From Cystobacter ferrugineus (GTDB taxonomy: Bacteria; Myxococcota; Myxococcia; Myxococcales; Myxococcaceae): a DNA stretch of 64,000 nt. The position numbers and the translations under genes were made by a program. The notes under the pieces were generated by a model that worked only from the letters and a program-made list of their open reading frames with translations, ran no database searches and was not told where the DNA came from. Where the stretch lies: assembly GCF_001887355.1 (NCBI RefSeq), contig NZ_MPIN01000008.1:237935-301934 (forward strand), written 5' to 3'. Every line of letters starts with the position of its first letter. Positions within the stretch are counted from its first letter, which is position 1. This document shows positions 52,905-61,285 of the stretch, piece after piece.

Positions 52905-54229
52905 CGGGAAACCTCGCTCGCGTAGGAATCCCGGTCGACCATGTCCTCGTAGGTCTCCGCGCGACGGACGAGCGTCTCGCGGCCCTGCTCCAGGAGCACG
53001 ATGCCCGGCTGTGGAAAACAGAAGGAGTTGGAGAAGGAGACCAGATAGGCCCCCGCGTCCATGACCGCGAGCGTGTCTCCGAGCTGGAGCCGGGGAAGTT
53101 CGATCGCGGTGCGCAGGCGGTCCATCGGGCTGCAGGTGGGGCCGTCGAGGGTGTACGTCTCGCTCGGCGAGTCGCCCCATCGCTCGACATGGAAGATCTC
53201 GTGATACTCGCGGTGCAGGATGTGGGCGATGCTCTCGCCAGCATCCAGGATCGCGTGCGCGGGCACCGCCCCGGCCTCGTTGAGGCTGTTGACCCGGCAC
53301 AGCAGCATCTGGGTATTTCCGGTCAGCGCCCGTCCAGGCTCCAGCAGGAGGCGGGGCATGGGACGGCCGACGCGACGGAAGTGGTCCTCGACCTGGCCGA
53401 CCAGCAGCGCGAGATAGTGTTCGATCGACAGCTTGCGGCGGACCTGCTCGTCGAGCGGGAGCGTCGAGGCGTCGAGGGGCAGCACCGTCGGGACCGCCAG
53501 GCTCCCGCCGAGGTCGAGCAACTCCACGGCGAGGCCAAGCCGGGCGTGGAGCGTGTCACAGAACTCCAGCACCTCGCGAACGAAGCCCTCCAGCGTCTCG
53601 GCGTCCTCGATGGCCACGCCCCGGTGCGCGTGCAACCCGACGACCCTCAGCGAGGAATGCGAGAGCGCCTCCTCGTAGGCCGCCAGCGCCTGCCCTCCGG
53701 CGATGGGGACACCGAACTTGCCCGACCAACTATCGGAGGTGGCCACGCGCAGGCCCACCGTGGGCCGCTTGCCGAGCTGCTCAGCCGCTTGGGCGACGAG
53801 CGCGATCTCCTCGCGATGATTCAGGTTGGTGAGCAGGAGATCGTTCTGGACGATCGTGCGCACCGCGCGCGGCGTCTTGCCCGGACCATTGTAGATGATC
53901 CGTCCGGGCGCGACGCCGAGCCGCAGGGCGAGCCAGAGCTCGTACGGGGAGACGACCTCGGCGCCCACGCCGAGCCCCAACAATCTCTGGAGCACGGCCG
54001 GAACGGGATTGGTCTTGTAGGAATAGAAGACCTCGACTCCTGGCGGCACCTGCTGGAAGCGCCGGACGTTCTCGTCGAGCCGGTCCGCGTCGACGACGAA
54101 GAGCGGGCTGCCCCAGCGGTCCGCCAGGCCCGCGAGCGACGTGCCCCGCAGACACAATCCGCCTTCGGCGCGGGTCAGACCCCATCTCTTGGGATGAAGG
54201 GATTGCGAAGCACCGACCGCATGAGTCAT
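52901..54229 (-). CDS. PLP-dependent decarboxylase, alanine-racemase fold (DAP/ornithine decarboxylase type)
   Basis: 442 residues. VEVFYSYKTNPVPAVLQRL near 65 holds the PLP Lys, LHAHRG is the position of the family H-x-G block, VELLDLGGSLAVP is the glycine loop for the phosphate, LLLEPGRALTGN the EPGR motif, TLDGPTCSPMD the substrate GPxCxxxD motif with its Cys, and VMDAGAYLVSFSNSFC the closing DAGAY. All key residues are present. Relatives include diaminopimelate decarboxylase and BtrK, which decarboxylates a carrier-bound amino acid in butirosin synthesis; next to carrier-thioesterases the second kind of role is attractive but unproven. ATG 54229 was chosen as first Met before conserved sequence; upstream GTGs are possible. 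Confidence 0.88.
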   Translation of the reverse strand: MTHAVGASQSLHPKRWGLTRAEGGLCLRGTSLAGLADRWGSPLFVVDADRLDENVRRFQQVPPGVEVFYSYKTNPVPAVLQRLLGLGVGAEVVSPYELWLALRLGVAPGRIIYNGPGKTPRAVRTIVQNDLLLTNLNHREEIALVAQAAEQLGKRPTVGLRVATSDSWSGKFGVPIAGGQALAAYEEALSHSSLRVVGLHAHRGVAIEDAETLEGFVREVLEFCDTLHARLGLAVELLDLGGSLAVPTVLPLDASTLPLDEQVRRKLSIEHYLALLVGQVEDHFRRVGRPMPRLLLEPGRALTGNTQMLLCRVNSLNEAGAVPAHAILDAGESIAHILHREYHEIFHVERWGDSPSETYTLDGPTCSPMDRLRTAIELPRLQLGDTLAVMDAGAYLVSFSNSFCFPQPGIVLLEQGRETLVRRAETYEDMVDRDSYASEVSR

Positions 54230-54596
54230 GCGTCCTTCGGAAACAACGACGGAAGATGAGGACACGGTCAACCCCTCGGGGCGAGCAGGGTGAAGAGAAA
54301 AGGGAGCGCGGAGGTGAAACGCGGAGACAAAACAGGCTCCTTCGGGTATAGGGAGGATGGGTTCACTCAGGGTCACTGAGAATTGTTTCCAGCGTGCGGT
54401 TCTGGAGATCAGAGAACGACAGAGGACCCGCCTGGGATTGTGCAGGGGGCCTTCCCGCTCCGACTCAGCACATGGGTTGTGGCCCGCCGCCAGGACAGCA
54501 AGGCCCGTACCAGTTTCAAGTGCTAGAAGCTCCTCGGACGCACCCGCCACGAGGCCAGGACTGACACGCCAATGACGCGTCACTGACGTGACAGAC
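54230..54596. other. Gap between the second thioesterase and the decarboxylase
   Basis: 367 bases without a gene. On the minus strand it may act as leader of the three-gene block. CAGCAAGGCCCGT at 54499 is shared with the hairpin at 55700, suggesting this gap and the region upstream of copy 2 derive from the same ancestral leader, duplicated with the thioesterase gene. Confidence 0.45.
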
Positions 54597-55685
54597 TCAG
54601 GACACGCCCGCCTCCGCGATGGCGGCGCGGATCTCATTCGCCACCGCTTCCACGTGTGGCTCGGTCAGCAGAGACACATGGTTGCCCGGCACCCGGCGCA
54701 GACGCAGGGGCTGGGTCGAGACGTCCTCCCAGCCCTCGGTGAGCGTCTCGCAGAACTTGCTGTCGACGGCACGAAGGAAGGTGATCGGCCCCTGGAAGCG
54801 CTCCGCGGGCTCGTAGCCCGAGTAGCAATAGGAGCGAAAGAGGGCCAGGACGCGTTCGATGCGCTCGTCGGGCTCGTCGGGCGCATAGGCTCCGTGCGCT
54901 CTGGCCAGCCGCATGAAGTGCGCGATTCGCTGCCGTGGTTCGAGGGCGCGCATCTCGTCGCTCTCGAGTTGCAGGTCCGCATCGAACCAGTACCGGAAGC
55001 CCGCCGCGATGATTGAGTAGAACTCGACGAGGTCGTCCAGGAAGGTCTCGTTCGGCATGCGGAGGCGAATGAGCGCGGGCGACCAGGCGTCGCACACGGC
55101 GAGCACGGCCACCTGTTCTCCGCGGCGTTGCAGTTGCAGCGCCATCTCCAGCGCGACCATGCCGCCAGAGCAGTGGCCCCCCAGGAGGTAGGGGCCGCGC
55201 GGCTGCACGGTCCGCATGGACTCGATGTGGTCGGCCGCCATGTCCTCGACACGACTGAACGGGGGACGCTCTCCATAGAGCCCCCGGGCCTGTAGCCCGT
55301 AGACGGGCTGATCCGGCGCCATCCGGCGCGCGAGCGCATAGGAGTTGAGGACGGTTCCCTCGCCACCGGGCAGGTAGAAGAAGGGACGCTTCGCGCCGTG
55401 CGGCTGGAGCGCAACGACGGGCTCCTCGTTGAGTCGCCGCGAGCGAGCACGGAGGTGACAGCCGAGACGCTCGATCGTCGGCGCCTCGAGGAAGGTCTCC
55501 ATCGGGAGGGACATGTCGAATCGAGCCCCGATCTCGGTGCGAACGGCCTCCGCCGTGGCTCGGTTGCCCCCGAGCGCGAAGAAGTCGTCCTTCATCCCGA
55601 AGTCGTCCCGGCGCAGGTGGTCCGACCAGAGCTGCCAGAGCCGCAGCTCGTAGACGTCTCGGGGAATTGCTGGCGTTTGGCTCAT
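54597..55685 (-). CDS. Carrier-like domain plus Cys-type thioesterase, copy 2
   Basis: 362 residues, a close paralogue of the protein at 49843. The carrier-like part (LRLWQLWSDHLRRDDFGMKDDFFALGGNRATAEAVRTEIG) has G-G-N-R-A-T: no Ser at or next to the phosphopantetheine position, so it cannot be loaded in the ordinary way. The thioesterase has FYLPGGEGTVLNSYALARRM, LLGGHCSGGMVALEMAL near 172 (Cys nucleophile) and VPGNHVSLLTEPHV (His). The ATG at 55685 was chosen; a longer frame up to 55904 codes for unlikely sequence. Followed by a 367-base gap and then the decarboxylase on the same strand. Confidence 0.85.
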   Translation of the reverse strand: MSQTPAIPRDVYELRLWQLWSDHLRRDDFGMKDDFFALGGNRATAEAVRTEIGARFDMSLPMETFLEAPTIERLGCHLRARSRRLNEEPVVALQPHGAKRPFFYLPGGEGTVLNSYALARRMAPDQPVYGLQARGLYGERPPFSRVEDMAADHIESMRTVQPRGPYLLGGHCSGGMVALEMALQLQRRGEQVAVLAVCDAWSPALIRLRMPNETFLDDLVEFYSIIAAGFRYWFDADLQLESDEMRALEPRQRIAHFMRLARAHGAYAPDEPDERIERVLALFRSYCYSGYEPAERFQGPITFLRAVDSKFCETLTEGWEDVSTQPLRLRRVPGNHVSLLTEPHVEAVANEIRAAIAEAGVS

Positions 55686-55699
55686 GATCTGTCTCATGC

Positions 55700-55724
55700 G
55701 GCACGGGCCAGCAAGGCCCGTGCC
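55700..55724. promoter_or_regulatory. Perfect 10-bp hairpin just upstream of thioesterase copy 2
   Basis: GGCACGGGCC at 55700 and its exact reverse complement at 55715 flank AGCAA. It stands 14 bases before the ATG of the leftward gene, within the leader and over the usual ribosome-site region. It could be an operator or a translation-limiting hairpin. Confidence 0.5.
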
Positions 55725-55968
55725 CGCGGCGAGCAGCAGGACCGCCAGGATCTTCAAGTCAGTCGGAAAGCCCGGGCACGCGATGGCCCGGAAGCTCCGC
55801 ATGGACTGCTCGATGGCCTGCTCCCGGTCGTGCGCCGGGCCCTGCCCGAGCAGGGGCAGCAGCTCGGGCTTGACGTGTGTACCTTGCCGGGCATGCAGGG
55901 ACACGATCCGACGAGTCGTCCGACCCCCTTCTCGGCCCCCCCTTCCTCACGCCTCGCGCCGGCTACCC

Positions 55969-56604
55969 TCACCAGGCTGATTCCCGAATGACACGGCAGA
56001 AGTTGCCGCGAATGAACAGCGGCTCCTTGTCCGCGATCACGTCCGCCTTGACGTTGCCGAAGGTGGTCCGCGGCTTGTGCTTGATGCCATCGTAGAACGC
56101 CTGAATGATGTCCTCCTTGAAGCGCTCGGTCCGAGGATGGGCGGCGACCACCGCCTCGCGCTCGTCGTCGGGGTACTCGGCGTAGGTCAGGCCCAGCACG
56201 TCCATCTCGACGCCGGCGGTGACCAGCGCGACCACCGGATGCATGTGCTCCGGGATACCCGGCGTCGTGTGAAGCGCGATCGCGGCCCACACCACGTCGA
56301 GGTCGGACGGAGAGATACCGCGACTCTTCAGGAAGTCGCGAGCGGCGTTGGCGCCGTCCACCTCGAAGCGCTCGTTCGGGCTGGAGTACGCAGGGGTCAG
56401 TCCCATGTCGTGGAACATCGCGCCCGCGTACAGAAGCTCCGGATCGAACTTCAGGCCCCGCCGCACACCGGCCAACGCGCCGAAATAGTAGACGCGGCTC
56501 GAGTGGTGGAAGAGCAGCGGCGACTCGGTGTCGCGGACAAGCTCGGTGATGTCTCGGACGAGCTGGGTATCGGGAACACGGACGCTTTCGAGTAGAGAGG
56601 TCAT
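55969..56604 (-). CDS. HD-domain phosphohydrolase/hydratase-like protein
   Basis: 211-residue HD-superfamily protein. LLFHHSSRVYYFGALAG (first His), LLYAGAMFHDMGLTPAY near 63 (the HD pair) and IALHTTPGIPEHMHPVVALVTAGVEMDVLG (downstream His/Asp) are the metal ligands in order. The pattern is close to HD proteins related to cyanamide hydratase, but nothing proves the substrate. ATG 56604 gives the natural start. Divergent from a GlxA-type regulator with 111 bases between, so likely under its control. The 283 bases to the next gene on the left hold only the 55700 hairpin. Confidence 0.83.
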   Translation of the reverse strand: MTSLLESVRVPDTQLVRDITELVRDTESPLLFHHSSRVYYFGALAGVRRGLKFDPELLYAGAMFHDMGLTPAYSSPNERFEVDGANAARDFLKSRGISPSDLDVVWAAIALHTTPGIPEHMHPVVALVTAGVEMDVLGLTYAEYPDDEREAVVAAHPRTERFKEDIIQAFYDGIKHKPRTTFGNVKADVIADKEPLFIRGNFCRVIRESAW

Positions 56605-56715
56605 CGGGATTCTCCTGGTTTGGCAGTCGATATCCAGGCAGACCACCGTGGCGTCCGATATCATCGTGATACGGCGAATCCGGACATCTTCCGGCAGCCG
56701 CGGACACCGACTGAA

Positions 56716-57693
56716 ATGCCCCGAGAAGTCGCCCTCGTCGCCATGCCCAACGTGCAGTTGCTGGACGTCTCGGGACCGCTCGACGTCTTCGCCGAGGCGA
56801 ACGCCCAGGCGAGGGCTCCCGCCTATCGTCTTCGCGTCCTCAGCGCGCGTCCGGGCCCCGTTCGAAGCTCCTCCGGCGTGCGCCTCATGCATGACGGCGT
56901 CGTGACCGAGACGGCCCCCGAGGGGATCGACACGCTTCTGGTCGCGGGTTCACCCCATGCGCCGGATGAGGTGCCCGATCCCCGCGTCGTCCGATGGCTT
57001 CGCGCCGCGGCCGCCGCCTCGCGGCGCTACGGCTCGGTCTGTACGGGGGCGTTCGTGCTGGCGCAGGCGGGGCTTCTCGACGGGAAGCGGGTCACGACCC
57101 ACTGGGCGGTCGCCGGCCGCCTGGTGGAACAATTCCCAACCATTACCGTCGATGCCGACGCCATTCACGTGCGGGACGGAAAGGTGTGGACGGCGGCGGG
57201 CGTCACGGCGGGCATGGACCTGTCCCTGGCCCTCGTCGAAAAAGACCTCGGACGGGAGACGGCGCGAAAGGTGGCGAGCCAGCTCGTGATGTTCTTCAAG
57301 CGTCCCGGCGGACAGACGCAGTTCAGCAGCAAAGGGGTGGCGGTTCCCGTGGGGCGATCAGCCCTCCAAGAGGTCCAGCGGTACGTCGCCGCTCACCCGG
57401 CCGAGGACCATCGCGTCGAACTCCTGGCCGATCGCATGGGCCTGAGCGCGAGGCACTTCGCGCGCCTCTTTCGCAAGGAAGTCGGTCTCACTCCGGCCGA
57501 ATGGGTGGAACAGATCCGAATCGCCGCCGCCCGGACGATGCTGGAGTCCGGGCAGTGGGCACCCAAGGAGGTGGCGGGAAAGTGCGGCTTCCACGACGTC
57601 GACACGCTCCGGCGCGCGTTCCTACGCCGAGTGGGCATCTCGCCATCTGAGTACCGCAAGCACTATGCGGGCACCGCGCGCCAGGCGCCGTGA
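56716..57693 (+). CDS. GlxA-family transcriptional regulator (DJ-1/PfpI plus AraC HTH)
   Basis: 325 residues. The N-terminal domain is DJ-1/PfpI-like: VALVAMPNVQLLDVSGPLDVFAEAN and SVCTGAFVLAQAGLLDGKRVTTHWA near 108 with the conserved Cys elbow. The C-terminal 100 residues are an AraC helix-turn-helix pair (LADRMGLSARHFARLFRKEVGLTPAEWVEQIRI; VAGKCGFHDVDTLRRAFLRRVGISPSEYRKHY). Such regulators usually activate a divergent gene in response to a small nitrogen compound; the divergent gene here is the HD protein. ATG 56716 begins directly at the conserved MPREVALVAMPN. Confidence 0.92.
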   Translation: MPREVALVAMPNVQLLDVSGPLDVFAEANAQARAPAYRLRVLSARPGPVRSSSGVRLMHDGVVTETAPEGIDTLLVAGSPHAPDEVPDPRVVRWLRAAAAASRRYGSVCTGAFVLAQAGLLDGKRVTTHWAVAGRLVEQFPTITVDADAIHVRDGKVWTAAGVTAGMDLSLALVEKDLGRETARKVASQLVMFFKRPGGQTQFSSKGVAVPVGRSALQEVQRYVAAHPAEDHRVELLADRMGLSARHFARLFRKEVGLTPAEWVEQIRIAAARTMLESGQWAPKEVAGKCGFHDVDTLRRAFLRRVGISPSEYRKHYAGTARQAP

Positions 57694-57769
57694 TCACGAA
57701 GCCCTCTTCGCGCCTGGCCGCGCTCGAACGCCGGCCGCGGCGATGCGGCTCGGCGGACGGAGCATGGCT

Positions 57770-58795
57770 TCACGCCGAGGCGCTTCTGCCCTCCAGATAA
57801 TCCATCGTTTCCCCATCGAGCCGAACATCGAGCGCGGCGAAGTTCTCCCGGAAATGGCTGAACCGACTGCCTCCCACTATCGGGATGATCGCCGGCTTGC
57901 GGTGCAGCATCCAAGCAAGCACCAGGGTGTTGCCATCGATGCCCAACCGCTTTCCCACCACCTCGAGCCGTTCGAGGCGCGCGGCGGAGTCAGGCGTATC
58001 GTAGAGGGACCAGTTGTAGTACGCGAGCCGCTTTTCCCTGCTCGCGTAGATACCCTTCAACAACGGCGAGTACGCGAGCAGGGTCATCGAGGGATTCTCC
58101 GCGAGGTAATCGAAGAACTCGCCGTCCGCATGAACCGCGACGCCCAGATTGGCGCCGGCGGCGGGCCGCAGGAAGCTATACTCCTGCTGGATCGCGATCG
58201 GCTGCGCCCAGCCGTTGCGCTCGCAGAGCGCGCGGATCCGCTCGAGCCGCCAGGTACGGACATTGCTGTATCCAAGATGGCGGATCACGCCGGAGGCAAC
58301 GAGTTCATTCAGCGTGCCGAGGGTTTCCTCGAGCGGCGTCTTGCGGTCATCGACATGGACATAATAGAGGTCGATGTAATCGGTCCGCAGACGGCGGAGA
58401 CTGTCCTGGACCGCGCCGAGGATGACCCGGCGCGACGCGCCCTCGTAATTCGACGGGACCTCCGCCCAGCGTGGGTTTCCGTCCGCGTCGCGGATCGCCC
58501 GCGGATCGCGAAGACGGGCGCCGCACTTGGTCGCGAGGAATATCCGCTCCCGGTTCTTCCGCGCATGCATCCACTCCCCGAGCATGGCCTCGCTCTCATC
58601 CCCGACATTCTCCCCCTTCCCAACCCACCAGGAGTAGCAATTCGCCGTATCGATGAAATTTCCGCCCTGCTCGGCGAAGGAGTCCAACGTGCGGAATGAT
58701 TCGTCCCTGTCCATGAGGGTTCCCATCGTCATGGCACCGAGACACACCCTGCTCACCTGCGTCCCCGTCCTTCCCAGCATCGTGTAATCAATCAT
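57770..58795 (-). CDS. Aldo/keto reductase
   Basis: 341-residue NAD(P)H-dependent oxidoreductase. MLGRTGTQVSRVCLGAMTMG is the standard opening; FIDTANCYSWWVGKGENVGDESEAMLGEWM carries the catalytic Asp and Tyr, FLATKCG the Lys and DLYYVHVDDRKTPLEETL the His, giving the complete tetrad. GYSNVRTWRLERIRAL and the later ARLERLEVVGKRLGIDGNTLVLAWML fit the cofactor side. ATG 58795 is preferred over 58801 because GGGAG lies 7 bases upstream. Substrate unknown; converges with the GlxA-type gene. Confidence 0.93.
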   Translation of the reverse strand: MIDYTMLGRTGTQVSRVCLGAMTMGTLMDRDESFRTLDSFAEQGGNFIDTANCYSWWVGKGENVGDESEAMLGEWMHARKNRERIFLATKCGARLRDPRAIRDADGNPRWAEVPSNYEGASRRVILGAVQDSLRRLRTDYIDLYYVHVDDRKTPLEETLGTLNELVASGVIRHLGYSNVRTWRLERIRALCERNGWAQPIAIQQEYSFLRPAAGANLGVAVHADGEFFDYLAENPSMTLLAYSPLLKGIYASREKRLAYYNWSLYDTPDSAARLERLEVVGKRLGIDGNTLVLAWMLHRKPAIIPIVGGSRFSHFRENFAALDVRLDGETMDYLEGRSASA

Positions 58796-58885
58796 TTCCA
58801 TTCTCCCTCTTCTGGTGTGTGCACACTCGCGCCCTCCCCCCTCCGTTCCTGGCGCCACATCAAACGAGTCCGACGTCATACCACT

Positions 58886-59335
58886 TCACGTCGCCGCGGG
58901 CCGGCGCCGGAAGAGCACGCTGGCGAGCTCCGTCATCACCACCTCGCCCTGCTGGTTGCGCACCTCCATGCGCGTCTTGACACTGCCGCGATCCGGCTTG
59001 CTGCGCGAGGGCGAGGCCTCGAGCACCTCGATGCGCGCGGAGAGCGTGTCCCCGGGCCGTACCGGCCGCAGCCAGCGCAGCTCGTCCAGTCCCGGCGAGC
59101 CCATGCTGGAGGAGTCCTCCAACACGGCGCGTACCAGCAACCGGTGGCAGATGGCCGCGGTCTGCCAACCGCTCGCGATGATGCTCCCGTAGATGGAGCG
59201 CCGGCCCGCCTCCTCGTCCATATGGAAGGGCTGCGGGTCGTACTGCCGCGCGAATGCGAGGATCTCCTCCCGCGTCACCTCGTACGTACCGAGCTCGTGC
59301 ACCTGACCCACCTGGAAGTCCTCGAAGTAGCGCAT
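58886..59335 (-). CDS. MaoC-like (hot-dog fold) hydratase/dehydratase
   Basis: 149-residue MaoC-family protein. YFEDFQVGQVHELGTYEVTREEILAFARQYDPQPFHMDEEAG contains the catalytic Asp/His pair (D-P-Q-P-F-H) of (R)-specific enoyl-CoA hydratases; GSIIASGWQTAAICHRLL is the second signature. It should hydrate an unsaturated acyl-CoA or acyl-carrier substrate. Divergent from the P450 gene about 190 bases away. Confidence 0.92.
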   Translation of the reverse strand: MRYFEDFQVGQVHELGTYEVTREEILAFARQYDPQPFHMDEEAGRRSIYGSIIASGWQTAAICHRLLVRAVLEDSSSMGSPGLDELRWLRPVRPGDTLSARIEVLEASPSRSKPDRGSVKTRMEVRNQQGEVVMTELASVLFRRRPAAT

Positions 59336-59527
59336 GTGTTTCCCTTGGGGGTGAAATGGACCCCCTCCTCGCCGCGTCCGTCCTTCTGGCATATCGCTAC
59401 GAGGCCCGCGGGCCCAGGCCCGACTCGCGGTCGAGCTTCTCCGCCTGAACCTCCCGTTGTGACATCCTCGCCGGACTCTCGAGGAGGCCAGCCCCATCAA
59501 GCATCCCGGAGACACACGGAGGACACC

Positions 59528-60715
59528 TTGGTCACGTATGACTTGTTCGCGCCCACCACCCAGGAAGAGCGCCATGCCATGTTCGCCCGGATGCGCGCCG
59601 AGCCAGGACTCTGCCGGGTCGAGCCCTTTGGCGCCTTCGCGGCTGCCCGTTACGAGGAGTCCTCCGCGCTCCTGAAGGATCCGCGGACGTTCTCGTCCGA
59701 GGCTCTCTCGGCGGCGGCGGAGCCGCCCTGGATCGGACCGAATCCGGTGGCGCAATCCCTGCTGACGAAGGATCCACCGGCGCACACCGGGCTGCGCGCG
59801 TTGCTCACCCGGGCGTTCGGCGCCCCGATGATCTCCCGGTTGGAGGTCCGGGTGCGCGAGACGAGCGAGCGTCTGGCCGACGCCGCCGTGCGCCAGGGCG
59901 AGGTGGATCTCGTCGACGCGTTCACCCACGTCGTGCCGCGCGACATCATCGGAGAGATGCTCGGCCTGGATCCAAGCCTCTTTCCGAACTTCAAGCGCTG
60001 GTCGCAGGGCATGGCGGCGATCACCTCCGCGGTGACCCCCGCGCAGCAGGAGGAGTGCCGGTCCGTGGTGCGGGAGATGAAGCTCGCCCTGACGGAGGTG
60101 CTCGAGACGCGCCGCCGTCATCCCGCGGAGGACATGGTGAGCGAGCTGCTCCAGGCGGAGGTGGACGGGCGGAAGCTCTCGGATGACGAACTCCTGTCCT
60201 TCCTCTTCCTGCTGCTGCCCGCGGGCGTGGACACGACGACGCAGTTGCTGGGCAATGCCATGCTGACCCTGGCGCGGCGGCCCGAGCAGTTGGAACAGGC
60301 CCGGGCGGACAAGGCCCATGTGCCACGGTTCATCGAGGAGGTGCTGCGCTACGAATCCCCCACGCAGCTCAGCTTCCGCCTGGCCACGCGGGACGTGGAG
60401 CTGTCGGGAACGCGGATTCCCGCGGGAAGCCTCGTGCTGGGCATCATCGGCTCCGCCAACCGGGACGAGCGCGTGTTCGAGCAACCCGACCTGTTCCTGC
60501 CGGGCCGGAGCAAGGGCAACCAGCACCTGACCTTCGGGTATGGCATCCACTTCTGCCTGGGCGCGCAGCTCGCCCGGTTGGAGGCGCGCGTCGCGCTGGA
60601 GGCGTTCGTCTCCCGGGTGAGGGGCATTGAGCTGCGCTCGTCCACCGTCGAGTGGATTGACAGCTTCGGGAGCCACGGCCCCGCGACGCTCCCGGTGCGG
60701 CTCCTGCCCGCCTGA
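59528..60715 (+). CDS. Cytochrome P450 (CYP107-like)
   Basis: 395-residue soluble bacterial P450 that hydroxylates or otherwise oxidises a small molecule, needing separate ferredoxin and reductase. LLPAGVDTTTQLLGNA near 230 is the I-helix oxygen-binding A-G-x-D-T-T, EEVLRYESPTQLSFR near 269 holds E-x-x-R, and FGYGIHFCLGAQLARLE near 336 the haem loop with Cys ligand. The start is a TTG at 59528, five bases after GGAGG; it gives VTYDLFAPTTQEERHAMFARMR, the right length. Upstream in-frame sequence is not P450-like. It may act in the same pathway as the nearby MaoC and thioesterase genes, which is only suggestion. Confidence 0.93.
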   Translation: MVTYDLFAPTTQEERHAMFARMRAEPGLCRVEPFGAFAAARYEESSALLKDPRTFSSEALSAAAEPPWIGPNPVAQSLLTKDPPAHTGLRALLTRAFGAPMISRLEVRVRETSERLADAAVRQGEVDLVDAFTHVVPRDIIGEMLGLDPSLFPNFKRWSQGMAAITSAVTPAQQEECRSVVREMKLALTEVLETRRRHPAEDMVSELLQAEVDGRKLSDDELLSFLFLLLPAGVDTTTQLLGNAMLTLARRPEQLEQARADKAHVPRFIEEVLRYESPTQLSFRLATRDVELSGTRIPAGSLVLGIIGSANRDERVFEQPDLFLPGRSKGNQHLTFGYGIHFCLGAQLARLEARVALEAFVSRVRGIELRSSTVEWIDSFGSHGPATLPVRLLPA

Positions 60716-60769
60716 AGTTTCACCAGGCGCGTTTCAATTCGCTTCCCATCTATTCGGCGGGCAACGCCT

Positions 60770-60960
60770 TTTCAAGATTGTTGTAGGGCCATTCGTTATG
60801 AGGGTTCCGCCGCGCCCATCGCCGTACTCAACTGCCACTGCCTCGACTGCCAGCACTCCAGCGGTACGGGGTTGTCCACCGTGGCCATCGTCCCCGCGGA
60901 CTCGCTGCGCCTGCTGCGCACCGTTGAAGCCAGACAATTCAAGACAACTTTTAGCTCGGC
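60770..60960 (+). pseudogene. GFA-like (formaldehyde-activating-enzyme family) fragment
   Basis: [38 protein letters not shown] matches the zinc-binding Cys pattern of Gfa-family proteins (CGAIRYE, then C-H-C-x-D-C). No clear start codon, the first C-x-C pair is incomplete, and the sequence loses all family character after about 60960. The remaining stretch to 61285 shows nothing else. The 570 bases between P450 and MCP thus hold one relic and the MCP promoter. Confidence 0.55.
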
Positions 60961-61285
60961 AGCCAAGGTCTCCTTCCTCGTGCCGAGCACGTCGCATGCA
61001 TCCGCCAGCTTGTTGGCATTACACACTGCCCCTGGGCGTCTACTGGCTCGGCTCGCTGCCAGGACGCAGGGGTCGCGTCACCAGCGGATTCGAACTCCAA
61101 GAACAATGAACCTGGCTCGAGCGGCGCTCCGCCCAGCGGTTTTGACTTCCGCAAAACGATATGCCCACTATGTAACACTACCCGTCGACGGGGACGGCCG
61201 GGCTCATCACCGCTCGACGACAGGCCACGGACTCCCTCCGTGGCCCGCATTGCGCAGGAAACGTTGGGGCATCAAGGGGCTGTCC

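Noticed and set aside
49843-60715. One biosynthetic gene cluster from the thioesterases to the P450
   Set aside because: The HD, GlxA-type, aldo/keto reductase and MaoC genes are in separate units with changing strands; a link to the P450 cannot be supported from sequence alone.
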